Notes: generated by a model from the letters alone, not told the origin. A DNA stretch of 64,000 bases from Candidatus Litorirhabdus singularis (GCF_026262625.1 NZ_SHNN01000003.1:372001-436000), one strand, 5' to 3'; counted from the first letter of the stretch, positions 38,775 through 47,792 are shown. Translations and numbers: made by a program.

Positions 38775-40520
38775 ATGCGTTTGATGCTCAGCTTTTTCAG
38801 CGCCTATAAACTGCAAACTGCGCTTATGCTCACGGCGTTGCTGCTATCTGGCATGGCTGAAGGCATCGGCTTGTCCGCACTGCTGCCGCTGGTTAATGTG
38901 GCACTGGGCGCAGATGCCACTGCTGGCCTGACTGGCGGCATGGTCAGCGCTGAGCAGAATGACTTCGAACGTTTCTTCCTGGAAACGCTGCAAAGCATGA
39001 ACATTGCACCGACACTGCAGAACCTGCTCCTCATCATGGTCATGGGCGTCGCCTTCAAAAGCGCACTGCTGCTAATCGCCCAGCGCCAGGTCGGCTACAC
39101 CGCCGCCCAGGTTGGCACCGACTTACGACTGGAAATGCTACGCGCGGTGTTGCGCAGTAAATGGGAGTATTTTTTACACCAGCCGGTGGGTAAATTGACC
39201 AACTCACTGGCCACGGAAGCGCAACGGTCGTCCGCCTCATTTGTGTACGGGGCTACAGCTCTCACCTATTTCATTCAGGCCGTCATATACGGCGGCGTGG
39301 CTCTAGCCCTGTCTTGGCAAGCGACGCTGACAGCAACCCTGGCCGGCGCCGTAGTCATTGGAGTGTCGCACTTTCTGGTACGCATCACTCGCAAGGCTGG
39401 TAAAAAGCAAACCAATCTACTGACCTCCTTGATGTCCAACCTGACAGATACCCTGCAATCGGTAAAACCACTCAAGGCGATGTCGCGTGAACACTTGGCC
39501 GACAACGTTCTGGCTGGCGACACGTCGCGCCTGAACAAGGCACTGCGACGACAGGTACTCAGCGGCGCCGTGCTGGACTCAGCTCAGGAATTGATGTTTG
39601 CCGTATTTATCGCGCTGGGCATTCTGGTGGCACTGCAAGGTTTTGATATGCCACTGCCTACCGTCATGGTGCTCGTGGTCGCCATCGGTCGCGCCTTTGC
39701 CTTCCTTGGCAAGGTGCAAAAACAGTTTCAGAAAATGGCTCAGGGTGAAAGTGCATACTGGGCAATGCGGGCGTCCATCGATGAAGCCCTGGGCGCCGAA
39801 GAGCAGCTCAGCGACGGTATCGTGCCGAACTTTGACCACGCAATGGAATTCAGGGCTGTCGATTTTGACTATGACCAACACCCGGTGTTCAGACAGCTAT
39901 CACTGACTATTCGGGCCGGTACACTGACCACATTGGTGGGCCCATCTGGTGCCGGCAAGACCACCATTATTGACCTCACTATTGGTTTACTGCGACCGCA
40001 ACAGGGGCAGATATTGCTCGATGGCACACCTCTGTCGGACATCGATATCCGCGCCTGGCGCAGCAAGATAGGCTATGTGCCTCAGGAAACTGTGCTACTG
40101 CATGACACCATTGCTCACAACGTATCATTGGGCGACCCAGATTTGGATCCTGAGGCCATTCAACGCGCACTGGAATCTGCTGGTGCATGGGATTTTGTGC
40201 AAAAGATGCCCGAGGGTGTAGAGACAAACGTTGGCGAACGCGGCGGCAAACTGTCCGGTGGCCAGCGTCAGCGTATTGTTATTGCACGCGCCTTGGTTAA
40301 CCGCCCGCGGCTGCTGATTCTGGACGAGGCCACCAGCGCACTTGATCCCGCCAGCGAAGCCGCTATTCGCCAGACCATGGAAACCCTCAAAGGCGAACTC
40401 ACCATTCTGGCTATCAGCCATAACAGGGCGATGGTAGATGCCGCCGATACCGTCTACAAACTGGGCGACGGCCAAGCCAATGTCGTCGACCGCGAAACGG
40501 AAGCCGCGCTGTTTAGTTAG
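38775..40520 (+). CDS. MsbA-like ABC exporter (fused permease-ATPase)
   Basis: A 581-residue half-transporter. The N-terminal part has six predicted membrane helices (about residues 1-315). The C-terminal nucleotide-binding domain has Walker A GPSGAGKTTI (389-398), the Q-loop YVPQETVLLHD, the signature LSGGQRQRIVIARAL and Walker B LLILDEATSALDP, followed by the switch His in ISHNRAM. All ATPase residues are intact. MsbA-type exporters flip lipid A core, glycolipids or peptides; here it follows lptFG in the same direction, so flipping of the sphingolipid across the inner membrane is the likely job. Confidence 0.88.
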   Translation: MRLMLSFFSAYKLQTALMLTALLLSGMAEGIGLSALLPLVNVALGADATAGLTGGMVSAEQNDFERFFLETLQSMNIAPTLQNLLLIMVMGVAFKSALLLIAQRQVGYTAAQVGTDLRLEMLRAVLRSKWEYFLHQPVGKLTNSLATEAQRSSASFVYGATALTYFIQAVIYGGVALALSWQATLTATLAGAVVIGVSHFLVRITRKAGKKQTNLLTSLMSNLTDTLQSVKPLKAMSREHLADNVLAGDTSRLNKALRRQVLSGAVLDSAQELMFAVFIALGILVALQGFDMPLPTVMVLVVAIGRAFAFLGKVQKQFQKMAQGESAYWAMRASIDEALGAEEQLSDGIVPNFDHAMEFRAVDFDYDQHPVFRQLSLTIRAGTLTTLVGPSGAGKTTIIDLTIGLLRPQQGQILLDGTPLSDIDIRAWRSKIGYVPQETVLLHDTIAHNVSLGDPDLDPEAIQRALESAGAWDFVQKMPEGVETNVGERGGKLSGGQRQRIVIARALVNRPRLLILDEATSALDPASEAAIRQTMETLKGELTILAISHNRAMVDAADTVYKLGDGQANVVDRETEAALFS

Positions 40521-41590
40521 GCTTGTTCACCGGCGTCAAACATCGCTTGCACCGCGTCCACAGCTCGTTCCAGATCGGCTTGCGTTGATTGTGTGGCAAC
40601 CAGCTGAGGCTGACCCAGCCACGCCGCGCGCCCGGCGTCCGCAAGACGCTGGTGCACCAATGTAATATCCCGACTGAGCCGCTGCCAAACCCAACGCATC
40701 AGACCACGATAGGCCAGTGTGGACAGGCGCCAGTCGTTGTCAGCCGGCAGCCGCCGCGCCGCCGGATCCATGGCCATTGCACCACGTGCCAGATCAAACA
40801 TGTACACCGGTTTACCGGTGGCACACGCTTCTGAAAGCATTGATATGCTATCGGCGGTAACCACAATCTGCTGCGCCAGTGCGAGTAAGCCAAAGTAGGG
40901 GTTATTTTCATCGCCGGCCTGCCACTGATAAAAATACAATGGCTCTGGCAGTGCCTCGCGCAAAACCGCTACCACAGCCGGATGGGTACGCGAGCTGGTG
41001 CTTACCAAAATAGAGCCGCCGCTGGTCGCGACTAACTCTGTCACCTCACTCGCCAGCCGCCGGGCCGCCCTAACACCCAGTGCATAAGGCCCGCTGTCGC
41101 CGCCAACAATAACCGCGGTATAGGGCGATGGCAGTGCAGCAAACTGCTCACGCCACTGTGCGGCAGCCTGCGCCAAGCGCTCTTCGCTCACCTGATGCAG
41201 CGTCAACGCATTCTGAATCACGTTCGGGCGCCGAGGCAGGCGATACTGCGGTGTTGTTATTACCAGATCAAAACACTCGGGGTTAGCCCATGGCCTTCCG
41301 ACATGCACGATGCGCGTATGCCCGCCAGACTGCTCGCAAATCCAGCGACACACAGGTTCGTTGCGCATACCCGCGGTGATGACCAGATCCGGCCACGGCG
41401 CTTGCAGCGCGTCTGATTCAGACAGACGAATACCTCGCAGGTTACTGCCACGAAAAATATTCGTGAAAAATTCATACTTTCGGTAGGCCAGTCGCTTTAC
41501 TTTATAGCCCCAACCCAGCGCCTCTGCTAGCGCCGTAACCTGACTGCGCTCACCGGCGCGGTAGGGGTCGATCAACCAAACTACTGGCAT
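40517..41590 (-). CDS. ELM1-family GT-B-like protein (copy 2)
   Basis: A 357-residue paralogue of the protein at 34278, sharing blocks such as QAPWPDLVITAGMRNEPVCRW, IVHVGRPWANP, AVIVGGDSGPYAL and VVTADSISMLSEACATGKPV. I start it at the ATG at 41590 (MPVVWLIDPYRAGERSQ) because this aligns with copy 1 and has GGAC 8 bases upstream; an ATG at 41647 would add 19 unrelated residues. It converges on the ABC transporter gene with a four-base overlap at the stops. Two ELM1 copies in one lipid locus suggest two successive transfer steps. Confidence 0.78.
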   Translation of the reverse strand: MPVVWLIDPYRAGERSQVTALAEALGWGYKVKRLAYRKYEFFTNIFRGSNLRGIRLSESDALQAPWPDLVITAGMRNEPVCRWICEQSGGHTRIVHVGRPWANPECFDLVITTPQYRLPRRPNVIQNALTLHQVSEERLAQAAAQWREQFAALPSPYTAVIVGGDSGPYALGVRAARRLASEVTELVATSGGSILVSTSSRTHPAVVAVLREALPEPLYFYQWQAGDENNPYFGLLALAQQIVVTADSISMLSEACATGKPVYMFDLARGAMAMDPAARRLPADNDWRLSTLAYRGLMRWVWQRLSRDITLVHQRLADAGRAAWLGQPQLVATQSTQADLERAVDAVQAMFDAGEQA

Positions 41591-41728
41591 TGGATGGTGT
41601 CCGTGGGTATAGTTCGAAGCACTGGAATCTAGCGGCTTGCGGGACATTGCGCAAGTTGTCTCAGGTTTCAGTCAGCGCTATTCAGCGCTCACATAACACC
41701 GACTTCACTCTCAGCATGGACAAAAGCA

Positions 41729-41971
41729 ATGGCAGATAGTAAGCAGTACCTCGAATTTATGTACGGGGCTCTGGCAGAGCTGAACAAACAAGGCCTGGAG
41801 TTGTCAGAGACAACCGACATGATTGCCGATATGGGGCTGAGCTCGCTGGAAGTTATGGAATTCATTGAGCAGATTGAAGACGAGTATGATATTTCCATAC
41901 CGCTTAATATTCTCCCCGACGTTAACACCATCGGCCAATTGGCCCAGAAACTTCAGGAACTGATCGAGTAA
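41729..41971 (+). CDS. Acyl carrier protein of the sphingolipid locus
   Basis: An 80-residue, acidic acyl carrier protein. The phosphopantetheine serine is Ser39 in MGLSSLEVMEF (the usual DSL reads SSL). It sits directly before the serine palmitoyltransferase gene with a six-base gap, the arrangement seen in Caulobacter and other sphingolipid-forming bacteria, where this ACP delivers the acyl chain for condensation with serine. It differs clearly from housekeeping AcpP, which lies in the fab operon. Confidence 0.9.
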   Translation: MADSKQYLEFMYGALAELNKQGLELSETTDMIADMGLSSLEVMEFIEQIEDEYDISIPLNILPDVNTIGQLAQKLQELIE

Positions 41972-41977
41972 TACAGC

Positions 41978-43177
41978 ATGCTGTTTGACAAATTCAAGGA
42001 AATGGCCGGATTCCAAGCCGAGCTAACTGAACGTGACATCAAGCCCTTTGGGGCGGTTACGGAAAAATTTCTGTCGCCAACAGAAGGTATTGTTGGCGGC
42101 CGTAAAGTGATTCTTGCAGGTACTAACAATTACCTCGGACTCGCCTATGATCAGCGCTGTATCGACGCCGCGCAGCGCGCAGCGCAGGACTGGGGCACCG
42201 GCACCACAGGCTCACGCCTCGCCAACGGTTCCTTCGTCGAGCACGAGTTGCTGGAGCAGGAGCTGGCGGATTTTTATGGTGTCGGTCATGCCATCAGCTT
42301 TACCACCGGATACTCAGCCACGATGGGCATGTGCGCTACCATAGCCGGCCCTGGCGATGTCATTCTGTTGGACTCCGACAGTCACGCCAGTATTTATGCG
42401 GGCGTACAGCTTAGTGGCGCCGAAATCATTCGCTTCAAGCACTCTAATCCGGACGATCTTGCCAAGCGGCTGCGACGCCTGGGTGATCGCGTGAGCAATA
42501 CGCTCATCGTCGTTGAGGGCATTTACAGCATGCTCGGCGACACTGCACCACTGCAGGAATTTGCCGAGGTCAAACGCGAGTACGGTGGCTACCTGATGGT
42601 AGACGAGGCGCATTCACTGGGCGTACTCGGCGCTACCGGTCGTGGTGCCGCCGAAGCCACGGGCGTTGAGGCCGATGTGGACTTTATTGCCGGCACTTAC
42701 AGTAAGAGCCTGGGCTCCACCGGCGGTTATTGCGTCAGCCAACACGCCATGCTGGATATCATTCGCTACTGTATTCGAGCCTATATTTTTACTGCCAGCG
42801 CGTCACCTTCCACGGTGGCATCCACTCGCAAGGCACTGGAAATCATGCGCCAAGAGCCAGAACTGCGCGCCAAGCTGTGGAGCAACGCCAACAAGCTTTA
42901 TAGCAGCCTGCAGGACATGGGGCTTAGCGTTGGCCCTACCCCGAGTCCGGTGGTTGCAGTAGAGCTGGGCGATCGTGAACAGGCCATCCTGTGCTGGAAT
43001 GCACTCATGGACGCCGGAGTCTACGTCAACCTGGTCATACCCCCGGCTTCGCCATCGACCAATTTCCTGCTCCGCTGCAGTGTTAGCGCGGCGCATACCG
43101 AAGAGCAAATTAACCATATTATTAACGCCTACGCGGCGTTGCTAAAAAACGGCGCCATTAGCGTCCGGGCTGAATAA
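41978..43177 (+). CDS. spt: Serine palmitoyltransferase
   Basis: A 399-residue PLP enzyme of the alpha-oxoamine synthase family. It would condense L-serine with an acyl thioester to make 3-ketosphinganine, the committed step to sphingolipids. Visible residues are His136 in DSDSHASIY (stacks on PLP), D209-E-A-H212, and the PLP lysine Lys243 in GTYSKSLGSTGGY, the form of motif found in soluble bacterial serine palmitoyltransferases. N-terminal GTNNYLGL is the family start of the core. Related KBL and BioF enzymes are alternatives, but the ACP, acyl-AMP ligase and ceramide genes around it favour this assignment. Confidence 0.88.
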   Translation: MLFDKFKEMAGFQAELTERDIKPFGAVTEKFLSPTEGIVGGRKVILAGTNNYLGLAYDQRCIDAAQRAAQDWGTGTTGSRLANGSFVEHELLEQELADFYGVGHAISFTTGYSATMGMCATIAGPGDVILLDSDSHASIYAGVQLSGAEIIRFKHSNPDDLAKRLRRLGDRVSNTLIVVEGIYSMLGDTAPLQEFAEVKREYGGYLMVDEAHSLGVLGATGRGAAEATGVEADVDFIAGTYSKSLGSTGGYCVSQHAMLDIIRYCIRAYIFTASASPSTVASTRKALEIMRQEPELRAKLWSNANKLYSSLQDMGLSVGPTPSPVVAVELGDREQAILCWNALMDAGVYVNLVIPPASPSTNFLLRCSVSAAHTEEQINHIINAYAALLKNGAISVRAE

Positions 43178-44433
43178 TGGAAAAGCTAATTATCACCGGT
43201 GGCGGGCCACTGCAGGGTGAAGTCACCATTGCCGGCGCCAAGAATGCAGCGCTACCGGCAATTGCAGCCTGCCTGCTAAGCGCCGAGCCGGTAACACTCA
43301 CGAACATACCTGGCGTCCGCGATATCGACACTGCGCTGCAATTGCTCAGCCTGATGGGCTGCGAGGTAGAGCGCGATGCAAACACCCTGCAAGTAACCGC
43401 CAGCACGCTCACTTCGGTGCGCGCACCCTATGAACTGGTGCGCACAATGCGTGGATCGATTTTGTTACTAGGCCCATTACTGGCGCGCTTTGGCGAAGCT
43501 GATGTATCTCTGCCGGGGGGCTGCGCCATCGGTTCGAGACCAGTCAACGAGCACATTACCGGCCTCGAGCGCATGGGAGCAGAGATTGATATCGAAGCGG
43601 GTTACATCAAGGCCAAGGCCACCCGCCTCAAGGGTGCACATATCGTCTTTGACGTGCCCTCGGTAACCGCTACTGAAAACCTGATGATGGCAGCGACCCT
43701 GGCCGACGGCACCACCGTTATCGATAATGCCGCCATGGAGCCCGAGATAACCGACCTGGCACTCATGCTCAGCAGCATGGGTGCACGCATCACGGGTGCT
43801 GGCACCAACAGTATTACTATCGAAGGCGTTGTCAGTCTCCATGGCGCGCAGCACCAGATACCACCAGATCGCATCGAAACAGGAACTTTTCTGGTGGCTG
43901 CGGCCGCAACTCGAGGCGATATTACCCTGCGCAACAGCAACGCAGCACACCTGCAATATGTCATCGCGAAGCTGGAAGATGTAGGCTCTGATATCAGCAG
44001 CGGCCCTGACTGGATACGCCTTAACAGCCGCGGTTTACGTCCGCAACCGGTGAATATCACCACCGCGCCCTACCCGGCTTTTCCAACCGATATGCAAGCC
44101 CAATTTGTCACCCTCAATGCGTTGGCAGATGGCAGTTCCACCGTGGTGGAAACTATTTTCGAAAATCGCTTTATGCACATCGCAGAGTTACAGCGCATGG
44201 GTGCGCATATAGAACTACAGGGGCATACCGCAGCCATTCAGGGCACCGAAAGACTGCAGGCGGCGCCAGTGATGGCCACTGACTTGCGCGCCTCAGCCTC
44301 GTTGGTCATCGCTGCACTGGCTGCCGATGGCGACACCACCATTGACCGGGTCTATCACCTGGATCGCGGTTACGACAACATCGACGCCAAGCTAGCTGAC
44401 CTGGGTGCCAGCACGCGCCGGGTCTCGGGCTAA
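43177..44433 (+). CDS. murA: UDP-N-acetylglucosamine 1-carboxyvinyltransferase
   Basis: MurA transfers enolpyruvate from PEP to UDP-GlcNAc, the first committed step of peptidoglycan synthesis. The 418-residue product has GAKNAALPAIAACLL (residues 20-34), the catalytic cysteine Cys116 in PGGCAIGSRPVNEHI, and the C-terminal ALAADGDTTIDRVYHLDRGY. Its ATG overlaps the spt stop by one base (TAATG). In relatives murA lies between ibaG and hisG; that position (58.8 kb in this window) is empty, so this may be the relocated and only murA, now tied to sphingolipid genes. Confidence 0.95.
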   Translation: MEKLIITGGGPLQGEVTIAGAKNAALPAIAACLLSAEPVTLTNIPGVRDIDTALQLLSLMGCEVERDANTLQVTASTLTSVRAPYELVRTMRGSILLLGPLLARFGEADVSLPGGCAIGSRPVNEHITGLERMGAEIDIEAGYIKAKATRLKGAHIVFDVPSVTATENLMMAATLADGTTVIDNAAMEPEITDLALMLSSMGARITGAGTNSITIEGVVSLHGAQHQIPPDRIETGTFLVAAAATRGDITLRNSNAAHLQYVIAKLEDVGSDISSGPDWIRLNSRGLRPQPVNITTAPYPAFPTDMQAQFVTLNALADGSSTVVETIFENRFMHIAELQRMGAHIELQGHTAAIQGTERLQAAPVMATDLRASASLVIAALAADGDTTIDRVYHLDRGYDNIDAKLADLGASTRRVSG

Positions 44434-44445
44434 CAGGGGCGCAGG

Positions 44446-45351
44446 GTGCAAACCTGGTTTGCCCATTTATCAGACCCACATCTGACCACCCTGGAGCAGG
44501 TCAAGCCCCTCAAGATATTGGGGAAACGCCTGCTAGGCTACATTTCCTGGCGTCGCAAGCGACGCTTTGAGCATCGACCTGAAGTGCTTGCAAGCCTGCA
44601 ACAGCACTTACAACAGCAACCGTCCGACGTGCAATTACTGGTTACCGGTGATCTCACGCATATTGGTTTACCCGATGAATTTACCCAGGCCGCACATTGG
44701 CTGCGGCAGTTAGGCGAGCCCGACGCTATTGCCGTCATTCCCGGCAATCACGATGCCTGCGTGGCGCTACCCTGGCGGCAGGGGCTAGGACAGTGGCAAG
44801 ACTATCTGAAATCTGACACACCGCAGCAGGACACCTTTCCCAGCCTGCGAGTACGTAGCGGCATCGCTTTCATTGGCGTATCCAGCGCCTGCCCCAAGCC
44901 ACCTCTAATGGCGACCGGCACCGTCGGTACGGAGCAACTGGCCAAGCTGGCCGGGCTATTGAAAGAAACACGAGCGCAGGGCTTGTTCAGGGTAGTCTAC
45001 ATACACCACCCGCCCAAAACCGGCGTGGTCAAATGGCGCAAGCGTCTCACCGACGCACCCCAGTTAAGCGCAATGCTGCAGCGCGAAGGCGCTGAACTGG
45101 TGCTGCACGGACATGGTCATAGAGCTCAACAATACAGCCTACCCGGCGCGACTGGCGATATCCCGGTGATAGCAACACCCTCGGCCTCGGCTATGGGCCT
45201 CCACGGCGCCGATATCGCTCAATACAACCGGTACGGAATAGAATCTACGGCAGAAGGCTGGAACCTGACCGCTATTACCAACAGCTATGATAAACAGGAT
45301 GCGGTGTTTCGCACCGGCGCTGCGCGCCAGTGGCAACTCAAACGTCAGTAA
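44446..45351 (+). CDS. Calcineurin-like metallophosphoesterase
   Basis: A 301-residue two-metal phosphoesterase starting with GTG. Metal-binding motifs are intact: HLSDPH (Asp10, His12), LLVTGDLTH, VIPGNHDAC, an internal histidine in VYIHHPP, and HGHGH. The family includes LpxH/LpxG-type UDP-diacylglucosamine pyrophosphatases, nucleotide phosphatases and phospholipases; the sequence does not decide between them. Directly downstream of murA in the sphingolipid block, it could remove a phosphate or split a pyrophosphate from a lipid intermediate. Confidence 0.82.
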   Translation: MQTWFAHLSDPHLTTLEQVKPLKILGKRLLGYISWRRKRRFEHRPEVLASLQQHLQQQPSDVQLLVTGDLTHIGLPDEFTQAAHWLRQLGEPDAIAVIPGNHDACVALPWRQGLGQWQDYLKSDTPQQDTFPSLRVRSGIAFIGVSSACPKPPLMATGTVGTEQLAKLAGLLKETRAQGLFRVVYIHHPPKTGVVKWRKRLTDAPQLSAMLQREGAELVLHGHGHRAQQYSLPGATGDIPVIATPSASAMGLHGADIAQYNRYGIESTAEGWNLTAITNSYDKQDAVFRTGAARQWQLKRQ

Positions 45352-45363
45352 GCGTGCAATGGG

Positions 45364-46182
45364 CTAGTCTTCTTTGACTGCAGCCTTGGAAAATGACCCG
45401 CGCACCAGCGCCAGGTCGGAGATCGAATCAACATCAACAGCTGCATTAGCGTAGGGTAAAATTACCACTCTAATGCGCAGACCAAGGCGCTTGCTCAATT
45501 TCGCCAGAGCTTCCTCCAGCGGCAGCACGCCCATGCGATAGCGCAGCACCGCCCACCAGCCCAACAGCCCAATAACGACTCGCGGCTTCTTGCGTTCCTG
45601 CTCAATCTTGCGCCAAAAGCTGGCGGCACGACGGCCCTCGGGGGTAACAAAGGCGAACAGGTTGCAGCCACAGAACTCGCCATCTGAAAAACGCAGTACC
45701 GTTTTACGCATTTCTGGATAAGCTTCCTGTACCAGCGCATACGGCGCCAGGCCTACCGTCACGTCCACATCATCAGCCAGACTCTGACGGCCAAAAGCAT
45801 CGACGATTTCGGGCGTCAGCAAGGGGTGGTCGGCCGTTGTCAGCAACACCCGCTCTTCCAGCGGCAAAGATTGCATCGCTGCATAGGCACTGGTGCTGGG
45901 ACTGCTCTCCGGTGCCAGCCATGCCACTTCAGCAGAGCTCACCATCTGCTTGAGCTCTGCGTCACTTTCCAACTCCGACTGCAGCGGCCCCGACAGCAGT
46001 ATTTTGTCTACCACCCTGGAACCCTTCAATGCAGCAATAACCCGGCGCACCATCGGCACTCCGTCGATATCAATGAGTGCCTTGCAGCTAACACCCGAGT
46101 GATTAATGAGTGAATCCTGCTTGGTACGATCACCCGCCAGGACAATAGTGGTGAGATGGTTGCTATCGGGATCTAGATGCAT
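45364..46182 (-). CDS. MobA-like NTP transferase
   Basis: A 272-residue GT-A-fold nucleotidyltransferase. It begins TTIVLAGDRTKQDSL and has the lysine-bearing CKALIDIDGVPMVRRVIAAL (about residues 33-52) and LLTTADHPLL (metal-binding Asp), as in MobA, CofC and related NDP-sugar or CMP-alcohol synthetases. The C-terminal part contains a helix-rich extension ending in DSISDLALVR. It lies four bases after the ceramide-synthase candidate. A role in activating a headgroup (for example as a CMP or GMP derivative) is reasonable but unproven. Confidence 0.75.
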   Translation of the reverse strand: MHLDPDSNHLTTIVLAGDRTKQDSLINHSGVSCKALIDIDGVPMVRRVIAALKGSRVVDKILLSGPLQSELESDAELKQMVSSAEVAWLAPESSPSTSAYAAMQSLPLEERVLLTTADHPLLTPEIVDAFGRQSLADDVDVTVGLAPYALVQEAYPEMRKTVLRFSDGEFCGCNLFAFVTPEGRRAASFWRKIEQERKKPRVVIGLLGWWAVLRYRMGVLPLEEALAKLSKRLGLRIRVVILPYANAAVDVDSISDLALVRGSFSKAAVKED

Positions 46183-46186
46183 AATG

Positions 46187-47332
46187 TCAACTTAGTGTCT
46201 TTTCGTACATGCGGTAGCGCTTATAGGCGACTCCGCCAATGGTTTCAATGATGTTACGAATGCCGGCATTGCTTTCAAGTATCCAGCCCATTTCGGCACG
46301 TTCAACGCCCAATTCAAGGCCTGCCCTGCGCACCGCGTCTACGCCCATAAAAGCCATGGTCGGGCCCAACCGAGAATTCTGGAATTTCTGCCTTACGCCC
46401 ATTAAAGGCACCCGAGCGCTCTTAACCCCGACGACCTTGAGCCGCCACAGCAACTTCACCCAACCAAAGGGCAGCAGTTTACCGTTCAAGTCACGGCTTG
46501 CCTCATTAATATTGGGCAGCACCACCACGAAAGCCGCTGGCTCTCCTTCGTACTCCACAATTTGCACATACTCATCAGGTAGCAAAAGGGTCAGTGTCTT
46601 CACCAGCGCACCGTATTCCTCCGCTGTGAAAGGCACAAAGCCCCAGTTGTTTTGCCAGGCATCATTAAAGATGTTACGCATAATCTCGGCTTCTTCGGCA
46701 AGATGCTTGCGCCGCAGCGGCCGAATCGTCACCTTGTCTGACACTCGCTCAGCCAATCGCAACATAATCTCGGGCGGTTCAAAGCGGGTATCCAGCATGT
46801 AGGCCAACATGTCCTGAGCCGGCACATAGGCCTGCTCTACGACGCGAGTGTCATACCAGGGCTTGCCATGACCCATCATAATAAAAGGTGGGGTATCAAA
46901 GCCGTCTACCAGCAAGCCAACCTCTTCATTGACGCCTAGATTGTAGGGGCCACGCACACGCCGCATACCCTGCTCTCGCAACCAGCCTTCAGCCGCAGCA
47001 AACAAACGGGCGAACAGATCTGCATCGTCCCCCGCTTCGATCAAACCGAAGTATCCAGTATCATCCTGATAACGCTGCTGATGCAGATCGTCTACTTGCG
47101 CGCTGATACGCCCCACCGGTTGATCACCACGATAGGCAACCCAGGCCTGCCATCTAGCGTGGAGGAAGAACGGGTTATTGGGATCAAAGCGTTGTTTTTG
47201 CTCAAAGTCGAGCGGCGCAATCCAGTGCGGATCGTCCTGGTATATCAGACGCGGTACATTGAGAAAATCGCGTATACCGCGGCGGTCCAGGACCGGCCGA
47301 ATGGCAATTTCAGAGGCGTTGGCGGACGACAT
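46187..47332 (-). CDS. GNAT-family bacterial ceramide synthase candidate
   Basis: A 381-residue GNAT-superfamily protein of the type identified as ceramide synthase in Caulobacter, which N-acylates the sphingoid base. Family blocks visible are FLNVPRLIYQDDPHWIAPLD, DPNNPFFLHARWQAWVAYRG with VGRISAQVDD (acyl-CoA fold), RGPYNLGVNEEVGLLVDGFD, and NWGFVPFTAEEY. The ATG at 47332 is chosen because a promoter at 47376-47404 covers the more distal TTG. Other GNAT N-acyltransferases look alike, so the assignment leans on its neighbours spt, acp, acyl-AMP ligase and the reductase. Confidence 0.75.
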   Translation of the reverse strand: MSSANASEIAIRPVLDRRGIRDFLNVPRLIYQDDPHWIAPLDFEQKQRFDPNNPFFLHARWQAWVAYRGDQPVGRISAQVDDLHQQRYQDDTGYFGLIEAGDDADLFARLFAAAEGWLREQGMRRVRGPYNLGVNEEVGLLVDGFDTPPFIMMGHGKPWYDTRVVEQAYVPAQDMLAYMLDTRFEPPEIMLRLAERVSDKVTIRPLRRKHLAEEAEIMRNIFNDAWQNNWGFVPFTAEEYGALVKTLTLLLPDEYVQIVEYEGEPAAFVVVLPNINEASRDLNGKLLPFGWVKLLWRLKVVGVKSARVPLMGVRQKFQNSRLGPTMAFMGVDAVRRAGLELGVERAEMGWILESNAGIRNIIETIGGVAYKRYRMYEKTLS

Positions 47333-47375
47333 AATCGCGCTGTTCTCAAACCTGTGGAGGTGGGTAAAGGCTGGA

Positions 47376-47404
47376 AGTATAGCCGCGCAAGTGGACACTA
47401 ACAA
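47376..47404 (-). promoter_or_regulatory. Promoter of the ceramide-synthase candidate
   Basis: On the minus strand TTGTTA (47404-47399), a 17-base spacer and TATACT (47381-47376). Transcription would start near 47369, about 37 bases before the ATG at 47332. Confidence 0.6.
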
Positions 47405-47619
47405 TGCGGGGGTAAATGCATCGGTAATTTTACCTACAAATAGAGGTGCAATATAAAATACTTTATTTTCAATGCGTTACGAGAGGAAAGCAGGTGAAAT
47501 AGTAGCTCTGTGCAATATCTATCCATGTATTAAACGAATCAGAACCAGAACCCCTCAAAATTTTCTGAAACAATCGCCCGACTATTGGTATTATTGCATA
47601 GCCGCTCGCGGAAGCCCGG

Positions 47620-47628
47620 TGCTAATAT
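47620..47628 (+). promoter_or_regulatory. Extended -10 element upstream of the acyl-AMP ligase gene
   Basis: TGCTAATAT fits an extended -10 box. It lacks a good -35, as extended -10 promoters may. The resulting leader would be about 175 bases and would contain the hairpin at 47771-47792. Confidence 0.35.
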
Positions 47629-47770
47629 GGCGTCCATCGAGTGAAGGTAACATATAACGCTCGTCAGAGGCGCACCCGCAGCACCAAGCAGGGAAGCGCC
47701 CGCCAGATAAGGTTGGGGACGTTAACTGCAGGTTGCCAGAAACAAATCGGCAAATTCTGCTTCATTGAGC

Positions 47771-47792
47771 ACTGACGGCGATTTTCGTCAGT
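47771..47792 (+). promoter_or_regulatory. Hairpin just upstream of the acyl-AMP ligase ribosome site
   Basis: ACTGACG (47771-47777) and CGTCAGT (47786-47792) form a perfect 7-bp stem with an 8-base loop. It ends seven bases before the GGGGGA ribosome site (about 47800) of the GTG at 47811, so it could influence translation, or mark an operator. Confidence 0.4.

Noticed and set aside
47472-47657. 61-codon plus-strand frame in the divergent control region
   Set aside because: No ribosome site, no recognisable features and it falls where promoter elements are seen.
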